A DNA stretch of 64,000 nt from DAOULY01 sp034414595 (GCA_034414595.1 DAOULY010000012.1:173167-237166), one strand, 5' to 3'; positions 43,443 to 52,070 are shown, counted from the stretch's first letter. Notes: generated by a model from the sequence alone, not told the origin. Numbers and translations are program-made.

Positions 43443-44527
43443 AGAGAGAGCTCGGGGTGAATCAGCTGCACCAGCACAGCAAGCCCCTCAGCGATGCGCG
43501 GCCCTGATCGCGAGATCTGGTCTACAGCCTCGGCATTGAGCTCGTGGACTTTGCCATTTATCACCGCAGGAATGGTATCCCAGCCGCTCCTCGCCGCCAC
43601 GCTCTGGGCATCGGCATAGGGATAGTCGAGGAGGAGGATGATCTCAATTCCCTGGGCCAGTATGTATTCTGCGTTTATATTGGCGTTGCCCGCAGGAACT
43701 ACAGCCCCGATGTCATCACCGCCAGCAAGGTAGATCAGGCTGCTGACGAACGAGCCGTCACCGGTAGTCCAGATCCCCCCATCATAGCCGGTCTCGCAGA
43801 AGACCTTGGGCCGCGATAGATCCAGGGTGCGGCCGGCGATATCGGTGATATCGTGCTTTATATCATCGACCAAGGCCTGTGCCTCTCCTTCCCTGCCCAT
43901 TACTTTCCCGATGAGCACCAAGTCATAAAGTACGTCCTCCAGCGAGGCGGGGAACAGAGCGATAACAGGAACCTGGTTCTCTATAGCAGTGGCATAGCTG
44001 GGGAGGGTAGCCCCGAAGACGAAGACCACATCGGGGTTCAAAGCCAAAATCACCTCTGGGCTCACCGCAAAGGCATTGAGGGCAGTCAGCGACCCTCCAG
44101 CTACCCTCTGCTCAATTTCGTCGTCCACTGCCTGGGGAGTGGAGATCCAGCTCTCCACTGGATCCGGCGCCCACGGATTGCCGGTCCAAGAATCGCTCAC
44201 AGCGACCAGCCTATCATCAACCCCAAGGCTGAATAGCGTCTCCGTAGCTGCCGGGTTGAGACAGACGATCCGCTGCGGCTCACTTGAGATGGATACAGCG
44301 CGGCCCAAGTCATCAATGAAGGCTTCACCACCTATTTCCCCAGGTACATCCCCAGCGGAGAAACCGATGATGGGCGCAAGGGCGCTCATCGTCGCTGCCT
44401 CAGCCGATGTCAGCCCAGTCAACACATCAGTCCTCGTGGGCTCGGTAAAAAACCGATAGCCCAAATACCCCACAGCCGAGGCCAGAGTTACAATTATCAC
44501 CAGTAAGGCAAAGGTTAATTTCTGCAC
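43439..44527 (-). CDS. btuF: Corrinoid-binding ABC transporter solute-binding protein
   Basis: The 362-residue protein starts at GTG 44527 after AAGGAGG. It has an N-terminal hydrophobic segment (FALLVIIVTLASAVGYLGY) without a lipobox cysteine, so it may be a membrane-anchored binding protein. The core has RIVCLNPAATETLFSLGVDD, ALNPDVVFVFGA and the class III binding-protein fold. It should hand corrinoid to BtuCD. Specificity comes from the riboswitch. Confidence 0.88.
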   Translation of the reverse strand: MQKLTFALLVIIVTLASAVGYLGYRFFTEPTRTDVLTGLTSAEAATMSALAPIIGFSAGDVPGEIGGEAFIDDLGRAVSISSEPQRIVCLNPAATETLFSLGVDDRLVAVSDSWTGNPWAPDPVESWISTPQAVDDEIEQRVAGGSLTALNAFAVSPEVILALNPDVVFVFGATLPSYATAIENQVPVIALFPASLEDVLYDLVLIGKVMGREGEAQALVDDIKHDITDIAGRTLDLSRPKVFCETGYDGGIWTTGDGSFVSSLIYLAGGDDIGAVVPAGNANINAEYILAQGIEIILLLDYPYADAQSVAARSGWDTIPAVINGKVHELNAEAVDQISRSGPRIAEGLAVLVQLIHPELSL

Positions 44528-44550
44528 TATAACCTCCTTCAGTAATAGGC

Positions 44551-44580
44551 AAACAAAATCCCCCTCACCTACGAGGGGGA
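44551..44580 (-). terminator. Riboswitch-associated intrinsic terminator
   Basis: On the - strand TCCCCCTC and GAGGGGGA form a perfect 8-base stem with a 6-base loop, followed by TTTTGTTT. It lies between the cobalamin aptamer and the btuF start. This arrangement suggests ligand-dependent transcription termination. The stem could also be formed in competition with the aptamer's 3' side. Confidence 0.85.
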
Positions 44581-44584
44581 CTTC

Positions 44585-44760
44585 AAGGTGGCGCCCTTAT
44601 CATCAGTCCTATCCCTCCCCGCGGAGGCGACATAGAACATCCAGAGGCTGAGGTTCTGACTTCTGAGGGCCTCTAACCCTCAGTCACAGCAGCGGGGCTG
44701 TGCCGGACTTCCACCGGACTTGCTCTCTATTTGAGCCCAAGCTCGCGCCGGGCACCTCTG
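44585..44760 (-). promoter_or_regulatory. Cobalamin riboswitch
   Basis: Read on the - strand, the region starts with AGGTGCCC and ends GGGCGCCACCTT, which can pair as P1. It contains the hallmark GTCCGGTGGAAGTCCGGC followed by ACAGCCCCGCTGCTGTGA, the conserved core of B12 riboswitches, and AAGTCAGAACCTC further on. It precedes btuFCD, with an intrinsic terminator between. High corrinoid would be expected to switch off uptake. Confidence 0.93.
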
Positions 44761-44784
44761 CTGTCGCTATTCTGTTGTCGAGTT

Positions 44785-44813
44785 ATTATATCATCTGGCC
44801 AAAACTATTGCAA
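44785..44813 (-). promoter_or_regulatory. Promoter of the btuFCD riboswitch transcript
   Basis: On the - strand TTGCAA (44813-44808), 17 bases, and a perfect TATAAT (44790-44785) form a sigma-70-type promoter. Transcription should begin near 44778, just ahead of the riboswitch. The TTGCAA hexamer is palindromic and is also the -35 of the divergent promoter. Confidence 0.7.
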
Positions 44814-44836
44814 ATATTTGTCAAAACCGTTAAAAT
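44808..44836 (+). promoter_or_regulatory. Promoter of the TPR-protein gene
   Basis: TTGCAA (44808-44813), 17 bases and TAAAAT (44831-44836) give a sigma-70-type promoter with a predicted start around 44843, about 18 bases before the ATG. It shares its -35 hexamer with the divergent btuF promoter, so the two probably cannot be occupied by RNA polymerase at once. Confidence 0.65.
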
Positions 44837-44860
44837 GTCTGGCTTGGGTCGGGGTGTATC

Positions 44861-45640
44861 ATGACCGAGCACGACAAGGCAGAGAAGACAAAACTGAAAC
44901 AGCACTGGGCCCGTGAGGCCATTAGCCTGGCGCTGCAGAGCCGCTGGGAAGAAGCAACGGACATCAATCGGAGCATAATCGAGCTTTTCCCTGGCGATCT
45001 CGACGCCCATAACCGCTTGGGCAAGGCCCTGACCGAAATGGGCCTATATGCCGAGGCCAGGCAAGCATATCAGGTGGCCCTCGAAATCGATCCTACCAAC
45101 GTCATCGCCAAGAGGAACCTGGACCGCCTTGCCCAGTTTAATGAAGACAGGCCACAGCCCAAAGTGAGACAAGAGCTGGACCCAAGTCTTTTCATCGAGG
45201 AGACGGGTAAAACTGCAGTGATTCAGCTTTATCATACTGCACCTAGTGAGGTATTGACCCGGCTGAGCGCAGGGGAGCAGGTATCCCTCAAGGTCAAGGG
45301 GCAGAAGCTCATTGTTGAGAACAGATATGGCGAGCACCTCGGCGAGGTCGAGCCCAAGCTGGCACTGCGCCTGCTCAAGCTCATGGAGGGTGGCAACAAG
45401 TATCAAGCGGCCGTGGCTACCTCAGACAGGGACGGTACCAAGATCATCATCAAAGAGGTGTTCCAAGACCCCAGCATGGCAGGGCACATCTCGTTTCCCT
45501 CGAGAACTGTTGATAGCTTCAGACCCTACATCAAAGATAGCATACTCAAATATGAGCTGGAGGAGGAAGAGGAAGCTGGTGAATGGGAGGAAGAGGAGAG
45601 CTCCCTCGGTGAGATCGAGGAGATCATAGACGAAGAATAG
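44861..45640 (+). CDS. TPR-repeat protein with an acidic C-terminus
   Basis: The 259-residue protein has two or three tetratricopeptide repeats in its first ~90 residues (AISLALQSRWEEATDINRSI, HNRLGKALTEMGLYAEARQ). A middle domain of unknown type contains VSLKVKGQKLIVENRYGEHLGEV, like a nucleic-acid or modification domain, and a strongly acidic tail ends the protein. GGGGTG lies 6 bases before ATG. It is divergent from btuF; the role is unknown. Confidence 0.82.
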   Translation: MTEHDKAEKTKLKQHWAREAISLALQSRWEEATDINRSIIELFPGDLDAHNRLGKALTEMGLYAEARQAYQVALEIDPTNVIAKRNLDRLAQFNEDRPQPKVRQELDPSLFIEETGKTAVIQLYHTAPSEVLTRLSAGEQVSLKVKGQKLIVENRYGEHLGEVEPKLALRLLKLMEGGNKYQAAVATSDRDGTKIIIKEVFQDPSMAGHISFPSRTVDSFRPYIKDSILKYELEEEEEAGEWEEEESSLGEIEEIIDEE

Positions 45641-45655
45641 ATAGCAGTCCGGGAC

Positions 45656-45694
45656 AAAGGGGGTCGGGACTTCAGCCTCGGCCCCTTTCTTATT
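45656..45694 (+). terminator. Intrinsic terminator after the TPR gene
   Basis: AAAGGGG and CCCCTTT form the base of a stem whose upper part pairs CGGG-like bases around ACTTCAG, followed by CTTATTAT. It sits 15 bases past the stop and 50 bases before the next start, so it separates the TPR gene from the ABC exporter. Confidence 0.75.
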
Positions 45695-45744
45695 ATCTTG
45701 CCCCGTGGCAAACCCTTTGTTATCATGAGGCTGAGAGAACCCCA

Positions 45745-46659
45745 ATGCCAACCATAGTCGAGGCTCGCGGTCTAGTTAAAAAGTACAAAGGCATCTTGGC
45801 AGTAGCCGGTGTCGATTTTTCCATCGAAGCACAAGAATGCTTTGGCTTCCTCGGCCCGAACGGGGCTGGCAAGACCACCGTTATGCGGATGATCTCCTGC
45901 GTCTACCCACTTTCCCAGGGGACGCTCAGGGTAGACGACAAAGACGTGATGAAGGAAGCCCGCGCCATCAAAGCAATACTTGGCGTCGTCCCACAAGAGG
46001 ACAATCTGGACCCGGATCTAACCGTGCTACATAATCTGTTGGTCTATGCCCGCTACTTCGATATGCCTAAGGAGACAGCAAAACAGCAAGCCATGGAGCT
46101 GCTCGAGCTATTTCAGCTTCATGAGAGACAGCAGAGTCGCATTGATACCCTTTCTGGAGGTATGAAGCGACGACTCCTCATCGCCCGCGCTCTGCTGAAC
46201 CAGCCCAAGATCTTGATCCTGGATGAGCCTACATCAGGGCTCGATCCTCAGGCACGACACCTAGTCTGGCAGAAGCTCCGCTATCTGAAAGGGCAGGGAG
46301 TAACCATGATCCTGTCCACACATAATATGGAGGAGGCCGCTCATCTCTGCGATCGGCTGGCGATAATGGACCGGGGGCTGATTCTGGTTCAGGGGCCACC
46401 TGCTGAGCTGATCCGGCAGTATGCCGGCCAGGAGCTATTGGAACTAAGAGTCGATGTCGCAGGCAAGAGTCAACTCATGAGCCAACTACAAAGTCTCGAT
46501 GTTGTCGTGGAAGACATTGAGGACACCATATATATCTTCGGCAAGAACGGGGAGCCGCTGCCCGAGCAGTTGCCGGTCGGGGAGGGCGGTCTGCTGCGGC
46601 GACGGGCAAACTTGGAGGATGTGTTCCTACGGCTCACCGGGAGGGAGCTCAGGGAATGA
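45745..46659 (+). CDS. ABC exporter ATP-binding protein (NodI/DrrA type)
   Basis: The 304-residue ATPase has Walker A GPNGAGKTTVMRMI, Q-loop VPQEDNLDPDLTV, signature TLSGGMKRRLLIARAL, Walker B ILILDEPTSGLD and the switch LSTHNMEEA. The NodI-like VPQEDNLDPD is notable. The permease gene overlaps by 4 bases. Cargo is unknown. It is a second exporter of this type in the window beside that at 36684-38683. Confidence 0.92.
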   Translation: MPTIVEARGLVKKYKGILAVAGVDFSIEAQECFGFLGPNGAGKTTVMRMISCVYPLSQGTLRVDDKDVMKEARAIKAILGVVPQEDNLDPDLTVLHNLLVYARYFDMPKETAKQQAMELLELFQLHERQQSRIDTLSGGMKRRLLIARALLNQPKILILDEPTSGLDPQARHLVWQKLRYLKGQGVTMILSTHNMEEAAHLCDRLAIMDRGLILVQGPPAELIRQYAGQELLELRVDVAGKSQLMSQLQSLDVVVEDIEDTIYIFGKNGEPLPEQLPVGEGGLLRRRANLEDVFLRLTGRELRE

Positions 46660-47426
46660 CCTTGACTCGCGTTTCCTATCGCTCCTATCGAGTCTGGCAG
46701 CGGAACCGAGATGTCTTTTTCAGATTGTGGAAGGCAGAGTTGGCTCCGTACATCATCGAGCCCGTGGTAATTCTGGCAGCCATGGGCTTCGGGCTCGGTG
46801 CCTACATCGGGCTGATCGGAGAGCAAACCTATCTACAGTTTATCGTCCCCGGCATCATCGGCAGCTACGCTATGTTCGCTGCCTGCTTTGAGTGCACTTA
46901 TGGCTCCTATGTCAGGATGGAGCATCAGAAGACTTACGATGCAATGATCGCTACCCCGGTCAGTATCGAGGACGTAATCGCCGGGGAGATATTCTGGGCA
47001 GCGACCCGGGCTACCATGACCGGATGCATCATTTTAGTGATAGCCCTGGCTTTTAAACTCTCCTTTTCGCCACTGGCTGTTCTGGTCCCCGCAGTGACAT
47101 TACTCGAGGGCTTGATGTTCGGCTCCATGGCCATGGCGTTCACTTCAATCACCCCCTCCATCACTGCCTACAACTACTTCTTCACTCTGTTCCTAACGCC
47201 AATGTTCTTCTTCGGCAGTGTCTTCTTCCCGCTCTCGGAAATGCCCACGGTGGTACAGCATGTGGCCTGGTTCTTGCCTCTGACCCCCGTGGTTACTCTG
47301 GACCGGGCTCTGATCTCAGGGCAATTGACACCGGGCTTGTTTGCCGAACTCGGCTACATCGTGGTGCTGACCGCGCTCTTCTTCACCATCTCTCTGGCAA
47401 CAATGCGCCGTCGCCTGATTAAATAG
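46656..47426 (+). CDS. ABC-2 type exporter permease (NodJ-like)
   Basis: The 256-residue protein has six predicted helices and the ABC-2 signature region FFFGSVFFPLSEMPTVVQHVAWFLPLTP (key residues FFPLSEMP and LPLTP). It is the compact NodJ-type permease without a large external domain. It pairs with the ATPase at 45745-46659 and precedes gyrA by 14 bases. Confidence 0.9.
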   Translation: MTLTRVSYRSYRVWQRNRDVFFRLWKAELAPYIIEPVVILAAMGFGLGAYIGLIGEQTYLQFIVPGIIGSYAMFAACFECTYGSYVRMEHQKTYDAMIATPVSIEDVIAGEIFWAATRATMTGCIILVIALAFKLSFSPLAVLVPAVTLLEGLMFGSMAMAFTSITPSITAYNYFFTLFLTPMFFFGSVFFPLSEMPTVVQHVAWFLPLTPVVTLDRALISGQLTPGLFAELGYIVVLTALFFTISLATMRRRLIK

Positions 47427-47440
47427 GGAGGTTCAAATTC

Positions 47441-49870
47441 ATGGAAGCAGCAACAGTGACGCCGATCAAGATTGAGGATGAGCTCCAGAGCTCCTATCTG
47501 GACTACGCCATGAGCGTAATCATATCGCGGGCTCTCCCTGACGTCCGCGATGGCCTGAAGCCAGTGCAGCGGCGCATCATGTACGCCATGGATGGCCTGG
47601 GGTTACGCTTCAACACTCCCTACAGGAAAAGCGCCCGCATCGTAGGTGAGGTGCTGGGAAAATACCATCCCCACGGCGATGCCCCTGTTTATGATGCCAT
47701 GGTGCGTCTGGCACAAGACTTCTCTATGAGGTATACGCTCGTCGATGGCCAGGGTAACTTCGGCAGTATAGATGACGACCCACCAGCAGCGATGCGTTAC
47801 ACTGAAGCCCGCCTAGCTCGGATCGCTGAGGAGATGCTGGCCGACATCGACCAAGACACTGTGGACTTCGTGGCCAACTTCGATGGCAGCATAAATGAGC
47901 CCACCGTGCTCCCGGCCAAGCTGCCCAACCTGCTCCTCAACGGGGCCTCCGGAATCGCTGTGGGCATGGCCACCAGTATCCCACCGCACAATCTCGGCGA
48001 GCTCTGTGATGCCCTCTGTTACCTTATCGACAACCCAGAGGCCACTATCGAGGACCTGATCCCCCTGGTCCCCGGTCCTGACTTCCCCACCGGCGGGCTG
48101 ATCCTGGGCCGAGCAGGGATTAGAAGCGCCTATACCACCGGGCACGGCAAGATCGTAGTCCGGGCCCAATCCCAAATCGAGGAAGTGGCCAAGGGGCGGC
48201 ATCGCATAATAGTCACCGAACTCCCGTATCAAACCAATAAGGCATCGCTGGTGGAGAGAATCGCCACGTTGGTCAAGAACAAGAAGCTGGACGGAATCGC
48301 TGAGCTGCGTGATGAATCCAATAGGGAGGGGATCCGCATCGTTATCGAACTAAAAAGGGATGGGCAACCACAACAGGTGCTAAATAACCTGTACAAGCAT
48401 ACCGCCATGCAGTCGGCGTTCTTCACCAACATGCTGGCCCTGGTCGATGCCCAGCCCAGGGTGATAAACCTCAAGACAGCGCTGCAGCACTATATCAATT
48501 TCCGCCGCCAGTTGCTCACGCGAAAGTCACAATTCGAGCTGAGAAAGGCCCGAGAGAGAGAGCACATCCTGGAGGGGCTCAAGATCGCCTTGGACCACCT
48601 GGACGAGGTCATCACCACCATCCGAAGCTCCGAGAATGCGGAAAAGGCCCAGGCTAACCTGATGAAGCAATACGGCCTGTCCCAGGCACAGGCGCAGGCC
48701 ATCCTGGAGATGCAGTTGAGGAGGCTTTCGGCCCTGGAACGAGACAAGGTGACCACAGGACTAGATGAGGTACTGAAGACCATCTCCTACCTCGAGGACC
48801 TCCTGGCAAACCCGAGGAAGGTCGACTTCACTATCAAGGGAGAGATCGAGGAATTGAAGTCTCGACATAGAGACCCGCGCCGAACTCAGATCAGCGATGA
48901 AGAGGCCGAGGAATTCAGCATCGAGGACTTGGTCCCGCATCAGCAAATGGCAGTTATCTTGACCCAAAGAGGCTACATCAAACGTGTGCCCAGCGAAAGC
49001 TTCCGTTCCCAGCACCGCGGCGGCAAGGGAGTGACCGGAATGGCGACCAGGGAGGCTGATGCCGTGCAACACCTGGTCATCGCCGATACCCATGATAGCC
49101 TGCTCCTGTTCACCAATCGCGGCCGGGTTTTCCAGGTCAAATGTCACCGGCTTCCTCAGGAAAGCTCCCGACAAGCCAAAGGGATACCAATCATCAATCT
49201 CATTCCTATAGACACGAACGAGCAGATAACGGCTGTGATCGCCACAGCCTACCAAGACGATAGGCAATTCATCGTGATGGCCACTCGCCACGGCCAGATT
49301 AAAAGGTCCCGTATCCATCGATTCGCCTCCGTAAGGCATAGCGGGATTATAGCCATGAGTCTGAAGCCAGAGGATGAGATGGTGGGGGCGAGAGCGGTAA
49401 GTGACGAGGACGATGTCATGTTGCTCACCAGAGGCGGGCGCTCGATCAGATTCCCTATCTCCCAGTTGCGCATCGCCTCCCGGACCAGCGGCGGTGTTCG
49501 CGGCATCGCTTTGAGCGCCGATGACATGGTGGTGGGAACGGCTGTCCCCACCGCCGATTCCTTTCTCCTCACCCTCACCGCCAATGGCTTCGGCAAGAAA
49601 ACTCCCTTTCACCTGCACCGAAGACAGAGGCGCGGTGGTGCCGGGATCAAAGCCCATGGCTTGCACTCAAAGACCGGCCCGCTTGTGGCCGCAGCCGCAA
49701 CTCGCGCCTGGCGGGAGTTACTGATCATGTCTCAGGAGGGGGTTGTCATCCGGATAACCATCGATGATGTCCCCAGGCAAGGCAGAGCCAGCCGCGGTGC
49801 CCACCTGATGAGGCTAGGCGAAGGCGATGAAGTGGCCTCCGTTGCCTGCCTGGCCGACGACAGGGATTGA
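47441..49870 (+). CDS. gyrA: DNA gyrase subunit A
   Basis: The 809-residue type II topoisomerase subunit has ALPDVRDGLKPVQRRIMYAM, the QRDR with HPHGDAPVYDAMVRLAQ, and the catalytic tyrosine in AAMRYTEARL. The C-terminal wrapping domain contains the GyrA box QHRGGKG, which supports GyrA rather than ParC. The position equal to E. coli Ser83 is Ala. gyrB is not adjacent. A GGGAGG site lies ahead of the ATG. Confidence 0.96.
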   Translation: MEAATVTPIKIEDELQSSYLDYAMSVIISRALPDVRDGLKPVQRRIMYAMDGLGLRFNTPYRKSARIVGEVLGKYHPHGDAPVYDAMVRLAQDFSMRYTLVDGQGNFGSIDDDPPAAMRYTEARLARIAEEMLADIDQDTVDFVANFDGSINEPTVLPAKLPNLLLNGASGIAVGMATSIPPHNLGELCDALCYLIDNPEATIEDLIPLVPGPDFPTGGLILGRAGIRSAYTTGHGKIVVRAQSQIEEVAKGRHRIIVTELPYQTNKASLVERIATLVKNKKLDGIAELRDESNREGIRIVIELKRDGQPQQVLNNLYKHTAMQSAFFTNMLALVDAQPRVINLKTALQHYINFRRQLLTRKSQFELRKAREREHILEGLKIALDHLDEVITTIRSSENAEKAQANLMKQYGLSQAQAQAILEMQLRRLSALERDKVTTGLDEVLKTISYLEDLLANPRKVDFTIKGEIEELKSRHRDPRRTQISDEEAEEFSIEDLVPHQQMAVILTQRGYIKRVPSESFRSQHRGGKGVTGMATREADAVQHLVIADTHDSLLLFTNRGRVFQVKCHRLPQESSRQAKGIPIINLIPIDTNEQITAVIATAYQDDRQFIVMATRHGQIKRSRIHRFASVRHSGIIAMSLKPEDEMVGARAVSDEDDVMLLTRGGRSIRFPISQLRIASRTSGGVRGIALSADDMVVGTAVPTADSFLLTLTANGFGKKTPFHLHRRQRRGGAGIKAHGLHSKTGPLVAAAATRAWRELLIMSQEGVVIRITIDDVPRQGRASRGAHLMRLGEGDEVASVACLADDRD

Positions 49871-49883
49871 CTGTAACTACAAA

Positions 49884-50495
49884 ATGGACGCCGTTGCCAG
49901 TTTCTTCAAGGAATTAGGGCTGAGCTTCATCGCCCTGTTTGTGGCTATGGACGCTCTGGGGGTTTTGCCCTTTCTCCTGCTCCTGGGTAAAGATATAACT
50001 CCGGAGCAACGGTCAAGGATGGTACGCTATGCCATGCTTACCGGGATCGGTTTCGGACTCGGCTTCGTTGCCATAGGGAGAGGTGTTTTTCTCGCTCTGG
50101 GCATCCTGATCGATGACTTCCTGATTGCGGGCGGACTCATCCTGCTTATTCTGGCCATAAGACACCTGATCACCGGGCAACTGGTGGAAACTCGCACAGT
50201 AGGACTGAGCAGCGAGATGCTCGCTGTGGTACCTTTAGGCACGCCTCTTCTGGTGGGTCCCGCCACCTTGGCTATTCTGCTCCTCCTCACCGCCAAGTAT
50301 TCCCTGGCGCCGGTGATCGTCGCCTTTCTACTGAACATCGTCGTAGCCTGGCTCATGTTTACTCAGGCCAACAGGATAGCAAGCTTACTACGCCAGGGGG
50401 GCTTGAGAGCACTATCGCAGATAGCAAGCCTGCTTCTTGCCGCCATTGCCGTGATGCTGATCCGTGAGGGCATTATGGGACTCCTGGAGCTGTGA
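49884..50495 (+). CDS. MarC-family integral membrane protein
   Basis: The 203-residue protein has about six helices and the MarC (UPF0056) pattern: LFVAMDALGVLPFLLLLG near the start, VPLGTPLLVGPATLAILLLL in the middle and an Asn in LLNIVVAW. The function of the family is unknown despite its link in name to multiple antibiotic resistance. ATG 49884 is the family-like start, 13 bases after the gyrA stop. Confidence 0.9.
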   Translation: MDAVASFFKELGLSFIALFVAMDALGVLPFLLLLGKDITPEQRSRMVRYAMLTGIGFGLGFVAIGRGVFLALGILIDDFLIAGGLILLILAIRHLITGQLVETRTVGLSSEMLAVVPLGTPLLVGPATLAILLLLTAKYSLAPVIVAFLLNIVVAWLMFTQANRIASLLRQGGLRALSQIASLLLAAIAVMLIREGIMGLLEL

Positions 50496-50498
50496 GCG

Positions 50499-50528
50499 TT
50501 GGACTAGCTCTCCGATGTCGTTTATAAT
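50499..50528 (+). promoter_or_regulatory. Promoter of the Hsp20 gene
   Basis: TTGGAC (50499-50504), an 18-base spacer and a perfect TATAAT (50523-50528) lie 33 bases ahead of the ATG. No CIRCE element or heat-shock sigma motif was recognised, so control may be constitutive or by another factor. Confidence 0.7.
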
Positions 50529-50561
50529 AGATATTAGTGGAAAAGTGAGAGGTGAGGAGAT

Positions 50562-51008
50562 ATGGCTGGATTCCCACAGGACTGGCTTATCCAGTTAGAC
50601 ACAATGCAAGAGGAAATGGTGCGACTTCTAGATCGCTTCACGGGCCCCAGAGTACCTTTAGTTCGATTCCCGCCTCCGGCGTGGCAACCTGCTATTGATA
50701 TCTACGAAACCGACGAAGAGGTGGTGCTGGTGGTGGAACTGGCCGGGGTCAAGGAGGAAGATATCGAGATTGTGGTCAGCCGCAACGAGTTTGTTATTCG
50801 CGGAGAGCGCAAAGCAACCGCTCCGGCTGGCGGCCCAAGCTATTATCAGATGGAAATCAACAGCGGTAGCTTCGAGAGAAGAATCGTGCTGCCCCGAGCT
50901 GTTGACCCCAGGGAGACAAAAGCTTCCTATCAGGACGGTCTGGTCCGGGTCACTCTGCCCAAAGCCCGGGAAGAGAGAATCCGCAGATTTCAGGTGAGAG
51001 CTGTTTGA
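50562..51008 (+). CDS. Small heat-shock protein (Hsp20/alpha-crystallin)
   Basis: The 148-residue chaperone has an alpha-crystallin domain from WQPAIDIYETDEEVVLVVEL to ASYQDGLVRVTLPK, including the family's ELAGVKEEDI and GxLxVxLPK-like strands. The N-terminal arm is short (~40 residues). The IXI motif at the C-terminus is not evident (RRFQVRAV). It binds unfolded proteins. GGTGAGGAG is the ribosome site. Confidence 0.94.
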   Translation: MAGFPQDWLIQLDTMQEEMVRLLDRFTGPRVPLVRFPPPAWQPAIDIYETDEEVVLVVELAGVKEEDIEIVVSRNEFVIRGERKATAPAGGPSYYQMEINSGSFERRIVLPRAVDPRETKASYQDGLVRVTLPKAREERIRRFQVRAV

Positions 51009-51027
51009 GGGACAATAGCATCACTGA

Positions 51028-51055
51028 GACCGAATCGTCTCTCTACGATTCGGTC
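51028..51055. terminator. Perfect 11-base hairpin between convergent genes
   Basis: GACCGAATCGT and ACGATTCGGTC form a perfect 11-base stem around CTCTCT, 20 bases past the Hsp20 stop and 16 bases from the end of the convergent gene. There is no strong T-run on either side. Its position suggests a bidirectional terminator. Confidence 0.7.
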
Positions 51056-51070
51056 CACGGGAATAAAAAC

Positions 51071-51625
51071 TCACTCGATGACAACCTCCTGGCGGCGTTC
51101 GAAGCTTTGCTCGTTATCCACAAACCAGACCCTCGTCGGTACCACCTTGTAGAATTTATTCTCGGACACCGCTGAGAAGTCAGGAACAAAGGGCAGTTTC
51201 TTGGCAAACCTCTCCAGAAAAGACACAACCCGCGGGAAGCGTGCTATCGACTTCAAATATAGGGCCACAAAAGGGTATTTGTTCACATATGTCTCCACTG
51301 CCCTGGCTATCTCCGTCTCAGACGATACGATCTCCGCTCTGCCCTCAAGTTGCACCCCTTTCACCTTCCTCCAATCATCTGGATTCTTCAGGGAATAGTC
51401 CTCATCAACAGCGACCGCCACGTGGGGGTTCTCAGCAATGTTCTGGGAATGCCAGCATACCTTGGGGTCGGAAATGAAATACAGGATGAAGCCATCGTTG
51501 GCATAGAACACGGTGGCGGCCCACGGCACGTTATCCCGGATTGTAGCCAATGTCATCGTATTATGCGTGTCCAAGTAGCCGAGAACCGTTTTCCTTAACT
51601 CCTCGGCCTGTGATTTCCCTGGCAT
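51071..51625 (-). CDS. Pyridoxamine 5'-phosphate oxidase-fold FMN-binding protein
   Basis: The 184-residue protein is of the split-barrel flavin-binding (PNPOx-like) family: NTMTLATIRDNVPWAATVFY, ILYFISDPKVCWHSQNIAENP and HVAVAVDED. Such proteins bind FMN, F420 or heme and often reduce small molecules; true PNPOx activity is unlikely from the length and motifs. It lies next to a riboflavin kinase-like gene, which would supply FMN. ATG 51625 is chosen over TTG 51631. Confidence 0.85.
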   Translation of the reverse strand: MPGKSQAEELRKTVLGYLDTHNTMTLATIRDNVPWAATVFYANDGFILYFISDPKVCWHSQNIAENPHVAVAVDEDYSLKNPDDWRKVKGVQLEGRAEIVSSETEIARAVETYVNKYPFVALYLKSIARFPRVVSFLERFAKKLPFVPDFSAVSENKFYKVVPTRVWFVDNEQSFERRQEVVIE

Positions 51626-51656
51626 AGCCAAAGCCCCCGATCCGTGACTATTCCCT

Positions 51657-52070
51657 TCACTCTATGACTATTGAGAGCTCGTCACCATCTTCAATGGAAA
51701 GAGCCTTCTTAATATGGACTGGTGCGATAATCTCGATCACATCCGCAGAGTGCACATCTTCAGTGAAGGACTCAGCCTCGGGGATGACGATCGCCGCCGC
51801 AACCCCACCTACGGATACGGGCAAACCTTTTGCCGGACAGAAGTCGCTGCTGGGAGGGACAAAGTCTATCCCAGCTTCGCACCTCAGCTCCTTCATTGTT
51901 TCGAGATATTCCGGGTTGACTTTCAAGTTCAGCGTGCCCGGAAAGGGAACAAATCCCAGCTTATCGCGACATTGCTGCTGAAACCAGTCCAATTGAGTAA
52001 AAACCCCCCCCTGCCCCAATCCAGAAAACACCTGCCCCTTGACTACTTTCATCTCAGCCATTTGCCCCAT
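51657..52070 (-). CDS. DUF120 CTP-dependent riboflavin kinase-like protein
   Basis: The 137-residue protein matches the archaeal RibK (DUF120) family: KGQVFSGLGQGGVFTQLDWF, the key GFVPFPGTLNLKV, and the end ALSIEDGDELSIVIE. Archaeal RibK uses CTP to phosphorylate riboflavin to FMN and has no relation to bacterial RibF. Bacterial occurrence is unusual but I recall it in Dehalococcoidia. Start may be ATG 52061 or 52052. Function in this organism is inferred. Confidence 0.8.
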   Translation of the reverse strand: MGQMAEMKVVKGQVFSGLGQGGVFTQLDWFQQQCRDKLGFVPFPGTLNLKVNPEYLETMKELRCEAGIDFVPPSSDFCPAKGLPVSVGGVAAAIVIPEAESFTEDVHSADVIEIIAPVHIKKALSIEDGDELSIVIE

